Of a stretch of DNA of 64,000 bases, positions 25,643 through 40,138 are shown piece after piece. Under the pieces are notes generated by a model, which searched no databases, had not been told where the DNA came from, and worked only from the letters and a program-made list of their open reading frames with translations. The translations under genes were made by a program, and so were the position numbers. The DNA is from Dolomedes plantarius. Taxonomy: Eukaryota; Arthropoda; Arachnida; Araneae; Dolomedidae. The DNA is taken from contig OU015490.1 of NCBI GenBank assembly GCA_907164885.2, positions 97,063,104 to 97,127,103 of the forward strand, read 5' to 3'. The stretch's first letter is position 1. Every line of letters starts with the position of its first letter.

Positions 25643-26041
25643 CTCAAATAGAAGCTCCGAAGTCATGGTGATTAAACAAACAAGTAAATCTCCTATAGCA
25701 AGGTTAAGTATGAAGATGTTAACTCTAGACGATCGCTTTCTGTATCTGGACCTCGAAAGAACAAGTAGGATGATCATATTTCCAACCAGAGTGGCCACCA
25801 TGATTATTGCAAGCGTCACCACTCTTTGTATGAGCTCCGCATTCCAGACAGCCCCCTCTGGATACACTGTCACATTTCGGAAAGGATCACGGATTCCTGT
25901 AGGATCTCTCACTGGCGACAGAGACGAATTGTAAGCGATGTTTATCGAATCCTCTGTAGATGATGGTATCATGGTAACGGTGAGAATTATTATCCAGAGA
26001 GCAGAGAAAAAGTTTTGTTGGCAGCTTTTCATGGTTCGCAT
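25643..26041 (-). CDS. Neuropeptide GPCR, exon 1 (start, TM1, TM2)
   Basis: 133 codons from ATG at 26041 to donor TTTGAG|GTAAGT, phase 0. The frame is closed by a stop at about 26099-26101 with no ATG between, so 26041 is the first start (a second Met is three codons on). A hydrophobic stretch NFFSALWIIILTVTMIP at residues 10-26 looks like a signal peptide. NSS and NVT are N-glycosylation sequons in the extracellular tail. TM1 VVTLAIIMVATLVGNMIILL contains GN (Asn1.50); ICL1 is SRSRYRKRSSRVN; TM2 IFILNLAIGDLLVCLITM contains LAxxD (Asp2.50). It joins in frame to exon 2. The product is a plasma-membrane peptide receptor, probably CCAP/NPS/vasopressin type; the ligand is not decided by sequence alone. 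Confidence 0.9.
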
Positions 26042-27835
26042 AAAAGCATGATGAATTAAGATAATTTCTTTCAGATGTACTGCACGAGGACTAGTAAGTT
26101 ATCAAATATTTAATGCAGTTTGTGATATTTTTGTACCTTCATACATGCTTTTCGCTGATTTTATAAAGAAGCATTCAGATCTTAAAAATTATTGACTAAT
26201 ACTATATAGAGAAAGTGTATATATAGTAATGTTGGCAGGTTAATTTGGAATTACAGACTAGGTTAATTTATCACAGAAAAAAACATTATTCAAAAGTTCA
26301 TCATCCGATGTTTGAAATGTAACGAAATGAATCTTGTTTTGTTTTTTCCCTTTTGGGGTTATCTATTTGATATTTATTCCCAATTTCTTATTATTTAATG
26401 CAAAATATCAAGTTTTTGAGCATTCCATGATCCATGTACTTATATAATCTTTTTATTTTAATTTTCTAGTGAAATTACTCTTTGACATTTCATCATAAAA
26501 ACAGCTAATTACAATCTGTGATTAGACTCCAAGACTTCATTAAGATTTTAATGACAATATCCATAATTAATTTTCACAAAAAGTTCAAAACAAAACTTAA
26601 TTATTTTAATTTAAAGCATCTTCTTTCCAACAAAATATATTTTTTTAATGTTCAAATTATTTTTGTATATTTTTTTTTGTGTCTTTAATTTAAATTGCAA
26701 TTATCCTAATAAAATAAAAAGAACATTAGATTACATTTTTGGAAGTTACATTTTGGAGATTATTAGATTACATTTTGGAGTATTTTTTTCACATATTCAA
26801 AATCACCTAATAAATGTATCTGATTCTTTTATGAGGTTAGATTTTTTAAAAATTATTAATATTGCAACCGAATATAAAATTTAATTAAATATATCTCTTG
26901 CGCTCTTAAATTTTTATGCAATATAATTCATTTTATTTAAAATTCAGCAATTTTTCGATAGCAAAATATATGGAAGAGTAATCACTATTTCCTTATTAAG
27001 ACTCGATATTTTCTGAAAATTAGTAATTATACAAAAAAACATGCAGTAATATGGAGCCTCCTAATGCAAATTTCTGTAATTAATATAAAAATTATAAATG
27101 CACTTTTCTATGACAGATATATTTTAACCGGGCTGTAATATTCCCAGACAAATAAATAACCTCTCCCTTAGATGAAACTCTATATATTTCTACATTTCAA
27201 TTTTTGATCACTTATACATGGATTTGTTATTCAAACTTATTAGAAACTAAACTGAAACATAGCTTTTTTTTACACTGATCTAACGTTTCATAAACATATT
27301 CTTTACAAAGTGTAATTACAGAAACATCGAAATGGGGAACTTCATGCATGATTAAATTTGTTTGAGGATTTGTGTAATATTTTAATATTTTTAATTAAAT
27401 TTCAATGACATGGAAGCACATGTGTCATATCGGATCTCCTCTGTTTTTCCTTTACTACACGATACAGCTATTTACCATGAGATTTCTTCAATCATTCTGA
27501 AATTCAGGAAGAATCTTCTGAAAACAACACTTAACACTTGTTTCACAGGATCAAAATATGCAGAGTAAATTTCAGACTTTAGAGTAAATTTCTTTCAGCA
27601 CTTTGGCGTCAACTGCTTCATTCAATTAGAATCTGTAAATAAAGGAATGAAAGTGAATTCAGACATGATTGTTTCTCCTTTTTAATTAATGCTATGAACA
27701 TAATGCTATGATCATAAACACTCATAGCATTAATTAATAAGCATATTTTAATTAATGCTTTTTAATTAATGCTATGAACATTAATGCTATGAACATATGA
27801 AATAATTCAAGTAATTTCATGCATACGCTCTAGAG
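26042..27835. other. 5' flank of receptor, no gene recognised
   Basis: Upstream of the receptor start on its strand. AT-rich; no TATA or initiator can be assigned with confidence. A short repeat of TTAATTAATGCTATGAACAT in direct and inverted copies sits at 27680-27797. Confidence 0.45.
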
Positions 27836-28347
27836 CAGTGGTTCCCAACCTGTAGAAGCCTGCGGACCACTAAGCCAAATTGAACCATGTCCGGAACCCT
27901 CCCCCCCACACACACACACCACTTAAGGGGGGTATGGGGATATAGAATAACCCCTAAGCTACAGGGATACAGTAATAACGCACTCACTTTTTGTTTAAAC
28001 CTTGTGTTCAATCTTTAGAAATAAATACCCTAGATCTCAGCCTGAAATTGAAACATTGATTCATAGGTGATTAAGTAAAACAGTTTTATAGAACACATTA
28101 TTTATTACTGCTGTTGTACACTGTGACTACAAATTCTTTAAATTTTATACATAAAAATTATATAAAAATCCACAAAAAATTAATCCAACACTTTATTGTC
28201 ACTGGATATATTCGTCCCATCTAGTTAAATGAATATAGCTTTCAAAATCCCCATTCATTTGGCACCTTTATTATATGTGGTGCCGGACCACTCCCGAGGC
28301 TCTCCCGGACCACCTATGGTCCGCGGTACAACGGTTGGGAATCACTG
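27836..28347. mobile_element. hAT MITE, 512 bp
   Basis: Ends CAGTGGTTCCCAACC and GGTTGGGAATCACTG, with a perfect 8-bp duplication CTCTAGAG at 27828-27835 and 28348-28355. No transposase remains. Poly-C and (CA)n sit near 27900-27917. Confidence 0.93.
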
Positions 28348-28355
28348 CTCTAGAG

Positions 28356-29213
28356 TCTTAAAAATGCTAAATAGGATTAAAGTACCCTCCACTTAAATAT
28401 CAAAAGAATATTTTTTTCTGAAATTTTAAAAACTAAAAATGCACTAGTGTACAGAGTTATAATTGCCTTTAGTTACTTAATTTAAAAAGCAACTGCATAA
28501 TAATCAGTAATGTTATTGGTAAAATATTAAAATAAATGGAATTTTAAATTAGATTTTCTGGAAAATATTCCGTGTATAAAAATTTTACATCTGCAGAAGT
28601 TACGTATTACTCCATTAAAAATTCCTTTTTAATAAAATTTAATAAATCCTTTTAACATGATACTTTCAGAAAAACCCATATTTCAATTTATTTTGCAATT
28701 GCTAGTCTATGGTAACTGCAGCAGAATTGCAAAGGGCTGCTTAATATACGACCGATTTACATATGTTCTGGTCGGGGAAGACATATATGTCTGATACAGA
28801 GGCAAGACTTTGCCCGAATCCACAAAAGTAGAATAAAATTAATTTCTCAGCTCTCATATTAATGGTCAAAGAGATTGGGTGGATATGTTTCAAGTAATTT
28901 AATTTCTTTTACTAATACGTCTTTGGAATTCCTTTACTTGAACACGTCTTTAAGAAATAAGGAACCCGATCGTATTTCTACAGTTGGATTTTTAATTTGA
29001 ATTCATTTCTTTATTGAAATAATATGGTTCTTTATCGTTCACACAGATGAGCAAAAATGATCATGAGGGTCCTGATATTTCGAAAGACTTACAAAACAGA
29101 CTAAAACCAAAATATAATGCTGGACATTGCAGAAGCATACGAACTTGAGATTTACATTCGACAGACAAAAGTGAAGAAAATTATATCAAATGTATGGTAT
29201 TTAAAATATTTAA
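28356..29213. other. AT-rich stretch, nothing recognised
   Basis: No exon, tandem repeat or transposon end supported. Confidence 0.5.
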
Positions 29214-30554
29214 AGCCTGCTGTGTACTAACCCTATTAGATTCCATTACCTCATCAATAACCTATGGATAAATTCAGGAAATTTTGCCCCGTCCCCACCT
29301 TTCTGTGATACGGTATATCCTGTGCTAATACCATTGCTAAATCGTGCGACACAACCCTGCCAATCAACTCGCAGAGAGGTCGCGCATCCATTTAAAACAT
29401 TTGCGAGCATATTTCGAGTGACAACGATGAAAGCGGCCAAGCTGAAATCAATTTTTACCAAGGTAAACTCAGGAAAGAAAGAGAGAAAGAAAAAAACGTT
29501 AACGTCAAAATAATTTTTCAAAAAGGAATAAGAATTCCAAAAATACAAATTTTCCTAAATCGTTCCCGACTGCACCTGGCATTTTCCGCATTCCTCTTCC
29601 TTTATTGAGTGTTCAACCAACTGTACTACTTAAACATAACATACAAAATCAATAGGCATGACCATTTGCCATTAATAATTAAACAGTGACTCTACAAACA
29701 TAAATCCATACTCAAACAATGCACATGTAGCAACTTAATATTAAAACAATAATTGAAACATATTAATTTAGACAATATATCCACGTCTGGTGAAGACTTA
29801 AAATCATAAAAAATCTCTTCACATATTACAAATCATTAATATTAAAACAATTTACTTCACAGGTATCGTTTAAACGTTAACTTTAATATTCTCAATAATC
29901 AGTTTAATTCAACAATATTTAGAATATCATTATTTAATTTAATGTGAACTGAAACAACCCTGTATTTTGCTGGGCTCGAACCTGTGCCAACCGCATGGCA
30001 GGCGAATACACCACCCCTGAGCCAGCGCTAATACAGATACGTTTATACTATTTCTCATACATTTACATACAAGGCTATTTTACCCTAAATTAAGCTATTA
30101 TGCAAATGTACAATTATTTTACACAATATTCAATAGTCAACAATAGTTGGTAGTCAACAATAAAATTTCACATTGATGTCTTTAACATATGGAGTAAATG
30201 TGTCTACTATTGACAGCTACATGAATGTTGATAATCAGATAAGAATGGCATTTTCAGATAGCCTGAACTTTTCCGCTCCTTGCAACAGGATTCATTTTAT
30301 GAATTTCGTCCACGAAAGGAATTTAGGAGAGTTTAAAGCACACCATACCAGATTTATTCCCCGAATAATTTAAAATTAAAAATATTATTTGCATATTTTT
30401 TTTTAATGAAAAATGCCCCAATGTATAAAATTTCTTTCTCTGTCACAGAGTACAGTTTAAAAAAATCTTTAAATCCAAGACAGGAATACTTGTACAAAGT
30501 TTCTCCATAGGTTAGCATTGAGGTGAGCGAATCCAATAGGGTTAGTACAAGCAG
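29214..30554. mobile_element. TTAA-flanked MITE, copy 3, expanded
   Basis: TTAA at 29210-29213, left end AGCCTGCTGTGTACTAACCC, right end ..GCGAATCCAATAGGGTTAGT and ACAAGCAG abutting a second MITE at 30555. The right 400 bp match copies 1 and 2. About 870 bp between roughly 29281 and 30150 has no counterpart in the other copies and looks like inserted sequence, including a tRNA-like stretch. Confidence 0.78.
29966..30028 (-). mobile_element. tRNA-Gly-like SINE head or tRNA pseudogene
   Basis: Minus strand TGGCTCAGGGGTGGTGTATT then CGCCTGCCATGCGG and GGTTCGAGCCC. It resembles tRNA-Gly(GCC) with D-arm, anticodon region (GCC) and a good B box, but the acceptor stem does not pair. It is a SINE or pseudogene rather than a working tRNA. 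Confidence 0.6.
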
Positions 30555-30798
30555 CCCTTTGAGGGGCAACAACCTCCACCGCTTGCACGGTGTAGACGTT
30601 TTTTCCGATTTTTTTTTAACCTTAAAAATCTTGAAATTTTTTCCAATTAAAGGTTGAAAAATGGTTTTACTTCTTTAAACTGATAACAGATGGCAGCACT
30701 AGCCTTTTTCTGCTCACTTAACTGGAATTCGTTGAATGAAAGTGAAAGATAGACTAAATTTAGGCGTTTGCACTGTGCAAACGAAACCCCTCAAAGGG
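30555..30798. mobile_element. TTAA-type MITE, CCCTTTGAGGGG ends
   Basis: A 244-bp element with perfect 12-bp inverted ends CCCTTTGAGGGG / CCCCTCAAAGGG and TTAA on the right (30799-30802). The left TTAA is missing because it adjoins the end of the copy 3 MITE. CCY..GGG ends with TTAA are typical of piggyBac-derived MITEs. Confidence 0.75.
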
Positions 30799-30802
30799 TT
30801 AA

Positions 30803-32737
30803 GGGAAGATGTATCAATAGGTAGAAGATGACCACATAAATAGAGATGGACTATATGTCTTTAACTAAAGACAGTGAAGATTTGCAAAAACCCTTTAACC
30901 TGAGATTTAGTATAATATTGCAGTTAAAAACTCTTCAATTTAAAAAATATATATAATTAAACACTGTATAAGCCATATAACACTATATGTTTTTCGAGGG
31001 ATCTGTGACTAGTAGCGTCAGAGGAATTGACGCTAACATATCCATCCAATTGACCCCCTTTTAATTTTTCTTCACAAAACTAAATACGCAAGCATGAAAT
31101 TGTCAACAAATAAAATGCTTGAGTTATAAATCTATTAATAATAATAATAGTAATGATGATGATGACAATAATAATGATGATGATAGCGTAATAAGATCCA
31201 TACATAGTCTATAGAAAGCGGTTTAACTTTTACATATTTTATAAAAATTCGTTAATGTATTATTTATACAATCATATTCTTTTTTCTCAAAAGCAGGACG
31301 CCCGACAGCGTACAATTTAGAGCGTGAATTGTAAAATTTCAAAAATATATTTTATGCAAGAGCATATAATCCAGAGTGTTAGATCTTTATCTTCAGAACA
31401 ACTATATATTTACCAAAATATAAATAAATATACCTTAGTAAAGGTCAATTGTTTCTAAATATATGTGTACACATGTTCGAAATAGTTAAATATATAACGC
31501 GGGATAACTTTTAAAAATGTATACTTATTAAACAAAAAAAAAAATCCTAGTTTATACGATTTATTTTTATTATTTAGTACTATTTGAATAAACGTATTCT
31601 AGAAAATCTGCTACCACATTTTTCTTAATCCGAAATGAAAGTACTTTTTAAGGGCTATTAAATATCTTTTTAATGATTTTATATTTATTAGATGGTTATT
31701 TCTGAAGTAAAAGCAATTTTTTTATTTATTCAAATATAATTATGGCATTTAATTCGTGTTAAAATTATCTTTAATTTATTTTATTTGATGAAAAAATAAC
31801 TAATAAATGCAATATAGACCGCATGAAGAACAAAAATTTCAGGTAGTCTCTTCTAACGAAACTACCGCGGGTTATTAACATCGGATTACTTATCGTTGCT
31901 TACCTCTTTTGTATGTATATATGTATGCATGTGCTATGTATATATGTATCTACATATATGTGCGTATGTATATATATATACATATATGTATGTCAAAATT
32001 TTGATGCATTTGGTACTTTTCTGTTTCACTGTTTACTGCTTGTCCAAGCGATGTAGGCTGGGTTTCGCGCTTCCAAAATTATAGCTCGTGACGTAAGACG
32101 GTTTTAGAGTCTGAAATTTTGCTTTCCGGAGGATCGTTATGCAGGAACGTAATCCTACGTTAAAGTATGTCATATTTAATCATTCTTAAAATTTTCAGAT
32201 GTGAGTGTATAAAACAAAATTAATCTACAAACACGCAGTATATATATCAACAAAACTTAAGAGGAATGTTTTTTAAGACCATTATCCTAAAATCCCCAGA
32301 CGATAATCCCTCGCATTAATCAAATATAAATTTGTTTATATTGTGCAGTTAAATCTAATTTTCTGAATAAAATGATTAACCCTACCTCAATCAACAAGGA
32401 ATGCAGTTTCTGATATTTTTCCCTTCGCTCTAATAAATCCCTAACTAACTACTAACCATAAGAAACTTCTTCTAATAAAACTGAAAGTATCTTCACAAGA
32501 AAGTAGACTTATTCGTTCATTTGTAATTAACCAAAGAAAAGAATTTGTTTTCATATGTGATTCTATGGGTTGATAATTTTAGGACATTTTTCCATCTTTT
32601 TTTAAATAAGGATTTCTAAGATCCTCAAAAATCCTTGTACTTTTCCGGGCTTAAAAATATTTAAAACCGTGAGATCCCTCAGAAAAGATTTGTGGGTGCA
32701 CTCATGTCAAGGAAACTTGAAAATTTATATAATACTA
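30803..32737. other. AT-rich stretch with microsatellites
   Basis: (AAT/GAT)n trinucleotide tract at 31134-31187 and a TATG/TA-rich tract at 31908-31995. No gene recognised; the 62-codon frame at 31896 is repeat-driven. Confidence 0.55.
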
Positions 32738-33866
32738 GCATAATTGCCTGGCGGTGCCCGGGTTGATATATAGATATAAAATTTTTTATACATTCCATCA
32801 AAAAAAATACTGGGCTGCACCCCCCGCTCTTCATGTTCATCTGGCTATACAGATTGCGCTTAGCGCGTTTCTACGGAAATGATATACAAACAATAAGAAA
32901 GAAAGAAACTTTGAGCCTGCGGACCTTCGTCTCATTATACGTCTGATTTTATTGAGAATTAATAACACAATGTTGCGTCATACGCACGTTTGGATTGAAT
33001 AAGTTTACTGTTTAATTATATTTATTAGCTACTGTTTAATTAGATTTAATTCGATTTGTTTGATCCACTGTTTAATTAGAAATAAGTTTTTAATTTACAT
33101 TTGCCTTTATTATTTATTTTTACCTTAAAAGCAAGGTTTGTTCCACATCACCCCAGAGACGCACTTTTTTCCACATCACCCAAGAGGTAAAGTGCAAAAT
33201 GCATTATAACCTTTATTTATTCAAAGTAAGGCGGGATTCCACGTGAAGCCTATTTTCCTTACTCTGGTGATTCGGATTTTTATTGTCAACAAGCCAAAAA
33301 CCGTATCGGTATTTAATTTTCCCAAGGTCAAAAACCGTTGAAAAAGCGAATTGTAATTCGGATTTTAATTTTCCTAAGGCCAAAAACCGTAGAAAAAGGA
33401 AATTGTAAATCGGTTCAAGCGATGAGAAAAACTGCAAATAACAAAGGACACAAAGCAGAGCCGGGAAATTTGTCTTAAAACATACTAATTTGAACTGCAT
33501 TCTTAAAAAATTCCCATATCAGTTAGTCTAGTGGTTAAATTTTATCTTTAACCGTATTTTAATATTTCTTTTGTCAATTTATTTCATTGTTATGCACGTA
33601 ACGCAATATTAATTTAAAGTATCACAAAAAGAAGAGAAACCACGTGATCAGCATTTCATAAATTAAATTCTAATAATTAATCTTTAAAAATTCATCAAAT
33701 ATCAGAAAAGGAAGGTAAAGATTCGAAAAAGATTTCGTTTTAAAGGAATTTTTATGATCTTCCTCGTGATATAAATTTTATAACCCTCGGATTATCATTT
33801 TAAATGCAAACTTAAAAAAATTAGAAAAACAGCTTAAAAATTTTAGAAAGAAGAAGAATTTTTCAA

Positions 33867-33930
<64 letters not shown>

Positions 33931-34892
33931 TTATTTTATACGGTGATAATTTCATGACACTTTGCATTACTTATTTGAATAAGAATTTTTAAAGACCAAC
34001 ATTTACTTGCACTTTTAAGCATTGAAAAGAAATTTGAATCGGTAAATCCGTTACCTTATACATGTTTATTTTAAATGTCTAGGATACTAAAATAATTAAC
34101 ATCCCAGACATATCTGATTATATAACATAATAGGAATTTTAAGCTGCAGTTACGTGAGAAGCATAGCATTTCCATCAGAAGTTCTTAGAATTTTGAAACT
34201 TTTGTATGAATCGAAACTTATTTTTAGCTAACTTCTATTTCTTTTGGCTAACTTACATTAAACTTTTGAATATTGTGTCACTATTTGTTTTAAAATACAA
34301 GTGCATTATGCACTATATGGAGAATGCAATCATTGTAATTTGTTACTCTGTTAACACTTACTATTCGCTTAAAACTGTTACAAAAATAAGCCATTAAAAA
34401 CTTCCAGTTAATTATGTTCTCCTCCAAACACTAGGTGTTTTGTGATGGATGTCACGTAGTGTCTGAAAGTAGTTCGTTATTGTTTAGCTCAAGCAAAAGA
34501 TGTTACATTTCATCCATAAAGCTCCTATATTAGAAAGAAAATATTTGTCATAACACCACGCCTTAGTAAACCTTGCATTCTCCGCAGGGAAAGACGAACG
34601 TGTGCGCGCTGCTAATGGCAAAAACCCATAAAATTCTGTCTTTTGTTTTATAGCTCTTTGACTTACACTTTAAATTTTTGTATAAGGCAATTAGAAAATA
34701 TTTATGTTCGTTATGGCATTCGTTAATGGATATGTTTTGAAATTGTAAGAATTTTTTAAAAGTAAATTTAATTTATTTTTATTTATTTATATATATATAT
34801 AAACCAAAAATGAATATTTACAAGAATTGAAATCGCATATAAAATCCTAATTATGTTTCATGCAATTCAATAGCAGGACAGCTATTTCTTAA
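32738..34892. other. Repeat-rich stretch, no gene
   Basis: AATACTAGCATAATTGCCTGG near 32733 resembles TATACTAGCTAAGTGGCAACC read on the minus strand at 42658, suggesting ends of one interspersed family. Two imperfect copies of a ~58-bp unit (AAAAACCGT(T/A)GAAAAAG) lie at 33298-33420 and create a spurious 95-codon minus-strand frame. (TA)n lies at 33866-33929. Confidence 0.5.
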
Positions 34893-37428
34893 CCCATTAA
34901 CGCCCAGTGTCCTCATTTGATGATGCTACAAAAAATTGCTATTCCGTGCATTAAATTAAAAAATATTCTTTTATTTACAAATTGGTCTGATAGATGACTT
35001 CACTATGCAATGTGAGATATAAAATTTCATTGGAACAAAGTAAAAATGGGCGGGAATGATGCATTATAATTTCCAGGTTTTTTGGTAATCACGTTGTGCA
35101 TTTTTTATACTATTGTATGGCACTGGATTTATGAGGTAAATTCTTTCAATTTGGTATAAATATAATCTAGATAGTCCATGCTATGCCATTAGAATGTTTT
35201 TTTAATATTTATTGTTGTTAATATATCCGTAATAAACAGGAAAACTTATCCGTCATCATTTGAGGATGCTGGGCGTTTGCGTATAATTCTTATTCGGTAT
35301 TTAGATTTGTTTCTTAAGTGTTTCTTACATGTTTTGCAGATAAACTAGAAATAAACACTGAAAAATGAGTAGAAATAAAACATTTGAAAGCTTAGAAAAG
35401 GCAACTGCTTATCTTTTTTCTAAAGAAATGGAAGCAGATATTATATCAATGCCTCCGGATGTAGATGATCTAACAGATGAAGAGCAATTCGGTGATGATG
35501 ATTTCGGTACTCCAGTTGTATCAGATATTGTAGGTACATTAGAAATTATAATACCAGATGATAATGATAACTCTATTATTTCGGATAAAAAAAGGAAAAC
35601 ATTTCCCGTAAACGTAAAAGAGAAATATCAGTTGTAAAGACGAATGAAACCATAGCTTACACATTTGGGATTTTGGAAAATTCTTCTAAGAGAAATTATG
35701 ATATATTGACAGCGGAAACTAATAATATGAGTCCAGTTGAGCTGTTTGAAGAATTTTTTACTGAAAGTGTTTATATGATAGTAGAGGAAACTAATCGATA
35801 TACTCACAAAAGGAAAAATAAATTGAATTTTAATGTGACTAAAGATGAAATAAAAACATTTATAGGATTTCTGATATTTTTGGGCTATCATACTTTACCC
35901 AGTGAACGGGACAACTGGGCAGAAGCAGATTAATTAGGAATAACAATAGTGAAGAATGCTATGACTAGAAATTTCTACTTAGCGCTGAAGAGATTATTAC
36001 ATTTCCAAAATAATAAATTACATCAGTATAACAAACATGATAAATAATTTAAAATACTGCCCTCGTTAGAAATGCTTTCCAAGAATTTTCAGAAATGGGG
36101 CATTTTCCATGAAAATTTGTCCGTTGATGAAATGATCGGTCGGTATTATGGTCATCATACACTGAATCAGTTTATAAAGTCCAAACCTATTACCCTGATT
36201 TGGGTATAAACTCTGGGCTCTGTGTGCCAACGATGGTTACTGTTACAATTTTACACTGTTTTGTGGCAAAGAATCAAATACTTCTGAATTTGAGAAAATT
36301 TCTTTAAGTACAAAAGTGGTGGTAAATTTACTATCTGTTGTTGAAGATCCGAAGAGCCATCGTGTTTATTTTGACAACTTCTTTACCAGTCATGCGTTTT
36401 TGAAAAAGCTGAAAGAAATGCAGTTCAGATCTAGTGGAACAATACGAGAAAATCGTACTGAAAATGCCCAATAATGGATGATAAGAAAATGAGTAAAAAA
36501 GAAAGAGGGTTAAACGATAGTAAATTTGACAAAACAAATGAAATTCTTGTTTTTAAATAGAAGGGCAATAAGTGTGTTTCTTTGGCCTCTAATTTTGATA
36601 CCATATTGCCTCTTTCTTTAGTACAAAGATGGAGTGTAGAAAAAAAAGAAAAGATGAAAGTGAATCAGCCTCATGCTATAAGTTTCTATACCTCATTTAT
36701 GGGGGGTGTCGACCTTCACGATTCGCTTTTTGAGAAACATTCTATAGCCATACGAGGAAATAAATGGTACTTTTGCCTTATTACTAGGATGATAGATATG
36801 GCTATTGTAAATGGCTATGTCATTTATAAAAAGATCCATGGTTCTAAGTTGATGTCAATTAAGATTTTTGAAGGTATAAAGCAGTAACCTATTTAAAAAA
36901 GGGAACCGATTCCAAAAGCAATCCTAAGAAGACCAGTACAAAGGCAGATAATATCCAGATCCAATGTGCTTCCTGACATAAAATTCGACAAAATACAGCA
37001 TGTTATTGGCAAAAGGGAGAAACAAAGGTGTTGCCAATATGATAACTTTTCTTCAAACCCAAGAACATATTGTATGAAATTCAATGCAACATTATGCATA
37101 CAATATTTTCCTCTTTTTCACCAGAAAAAATCAACCTTAAAAATGTAAAAAAAAAAGTTTTCTTACATCTGTAAAATAAATTTTGATTTTTTTACATTAT
37201 TTTGCCTATTAGTTTGCTTATATATTAAAACTATAAAATTTTATGTAAAAAACTTTCATTTTTAAAAATTTTGCATTTTTTACATACAAATGAGGACGGC
37301 TTAAAAAATATGGTTGCAGTAAAAAATTTTCAAAATTCTTTTAAAATACTTTTAATTTATGCATTTCTACCCATATCTATCAATTTCAAGGGAAAATTTC
37401 AAAATTTGTTAATTTGGGCGTTAATGGG
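34893..37428 (+). mobile_element. piggyBac element, full length
   Basis: A 2536-bp element starting CCCATTAACGCCCAGTGTCC and ending GGGCGTTAATGGG, flanked by TTAA at 34889-34892 and 37429-37432. It carries a degenerate piggyBac transposase on the plus strand. The CC(C/Y)..GGG termini and the TTAA duplication are diagnostic. Confidence 0.95.
35365..37148 (+). pseudogene. piggyBac transposase pseudogene (PGBD-like)
   Basis: Blocks in order: acidic N-terminus MSRNKTFESLEKATAYLF..PPDVDDLTDEEQFGDDD (35365-35637); SPVELFEEFFTESVYMIVEE and KDEIKTFIGFLIFLGYHTLP (35673-35933); LSVDEMIGRYYG (first Asp) near 36120; RVYFDNFFTSHAFL (second Asp) near 36363; MGGVDLHDSLFEKHSI (third Asp) near 36700; and a C-terminal Cys-rich end REKQRCCQYD..PRTYCMKFNATLC near 37015-37100. 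All three catalytic Asp positions are visible, but several stops and frameshifts break the frame between 35637 and 36900. Confidence 0.92.
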
Positions 37429-37432
37429 TTAA

Positions 37433-37843
37433 AATACGATCAATTTATACCGACACTTCCAAATCAGTACCTTAAGAGACAGTACACTTTTGACGTGCAA
37501 AAAACGTTAGAAAAGGGACTTAGTTTTCCCAGTCTTTAACAAATTAAACAATAGAGCAAATTTAATGAAAAATTCTGGACTGTTAGAAGAATGATAACTT
37601 GTTGCAACAAAAATATCAGATTGTTGTAAATTATTTAAATTAATTAGGACAATTTCATTAAATAAAATGTTGTTTCACTATTTTCTTTAATTATCTGCTT
37701 TCACTGTGCTCATGTTAAATGGTGTTTATTTTACTATATTAACATGAAACTCACTTGAATTTAAAGAAAATATTTAGCTTAACATATAGACAAAAATCTG
37801 TTAATTACCTTTGTTTTCAATATTCATAATTAACAATTAGTTA
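37433..37843. other. AT-rich spacer
   Basis: Between the piggyBac right end and the duplicated block. No feature recognised. Confidence 0.5.
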
Positions 37844-39343
<1,500 letters not shown>

Positions 39344-40130
39344 AATGTTTTACAAAAATTTTCTCATAAACCTTTTGTAAAATGCTTATTAACTAAGATC
39401 ACCGTAAGCTTTTTAGTTATTTTATGTTGAAGATTAATACTAACATATGCAGAAAATTTCAAGCTTTTATCTGGAATAGTTTTTTTAAATATCATACGCG
39501 CAAAGTCAAAAAAGTTGTATTTGAGAACAGAGTACTTTAATAAGTAATATGTCATAGCTAGAAGTACCAATATAATTTTATTTGCATATAATGAAGCATT
39601 CAATAAGAAAAATCGACCATTTTCTGTTTTTCATTTTTTAACCCAAATGGCTTTCTGTAAGAACTTTTATTGAAAGTATCACCTATTAATGTATTTTACA
39701 TTTTTTTCCAGTAGAGAGGGGATTAATACACGATCAATGCCTTTCAGGTTTTAGATTTTTTTAAATTCTTCCTGTGTCCCGATTATCCAGAATTCCTTTA
39801 TGATAGCGAAACACGCTCTTCAGTCATCTGAGTTTTTTTAATAACTCATCGTGCAACAACCGTCTGCCAGAGACAGTTGTTGAACCATGGATTTTAAAAC
39901 CAGTAGATGATGCATTGCTGATTTAACTGCCTATGGTGGAAAAAGATGCATCAATTGGAATATCCTTTACATATTTTCCCCTTTTCTGGGGGCCACCTTT
40001 TCTGGATAATATTCTAAAACTAATTTACGCCTTTGAAGACTGCTCAAAAGCTCTACAGAGAAAAAAAAATCTTATACACCCCATGGGGAGAATGTTGTTC
40101 CATAAGGAGTAAGAATTTATATATATATAG
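39344..40130. repeat. Duplicated block, copy 2
   Basis: Direct copy of 37844-38630. It ends in a short TA tract that runs straight into a 5'-truncated piggyBac copy at 40139. Confidence 0.93.
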
Positions 40131-40138
40131 CTATATAT

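Noticed and set aside
29966..30028. Functional tRNA-Gly gene
   Set aside because: The anticodon region and B box are tRNA-like, but the acceptor stem does not pair and the sequence continues like a SINE inside inserted DNA.
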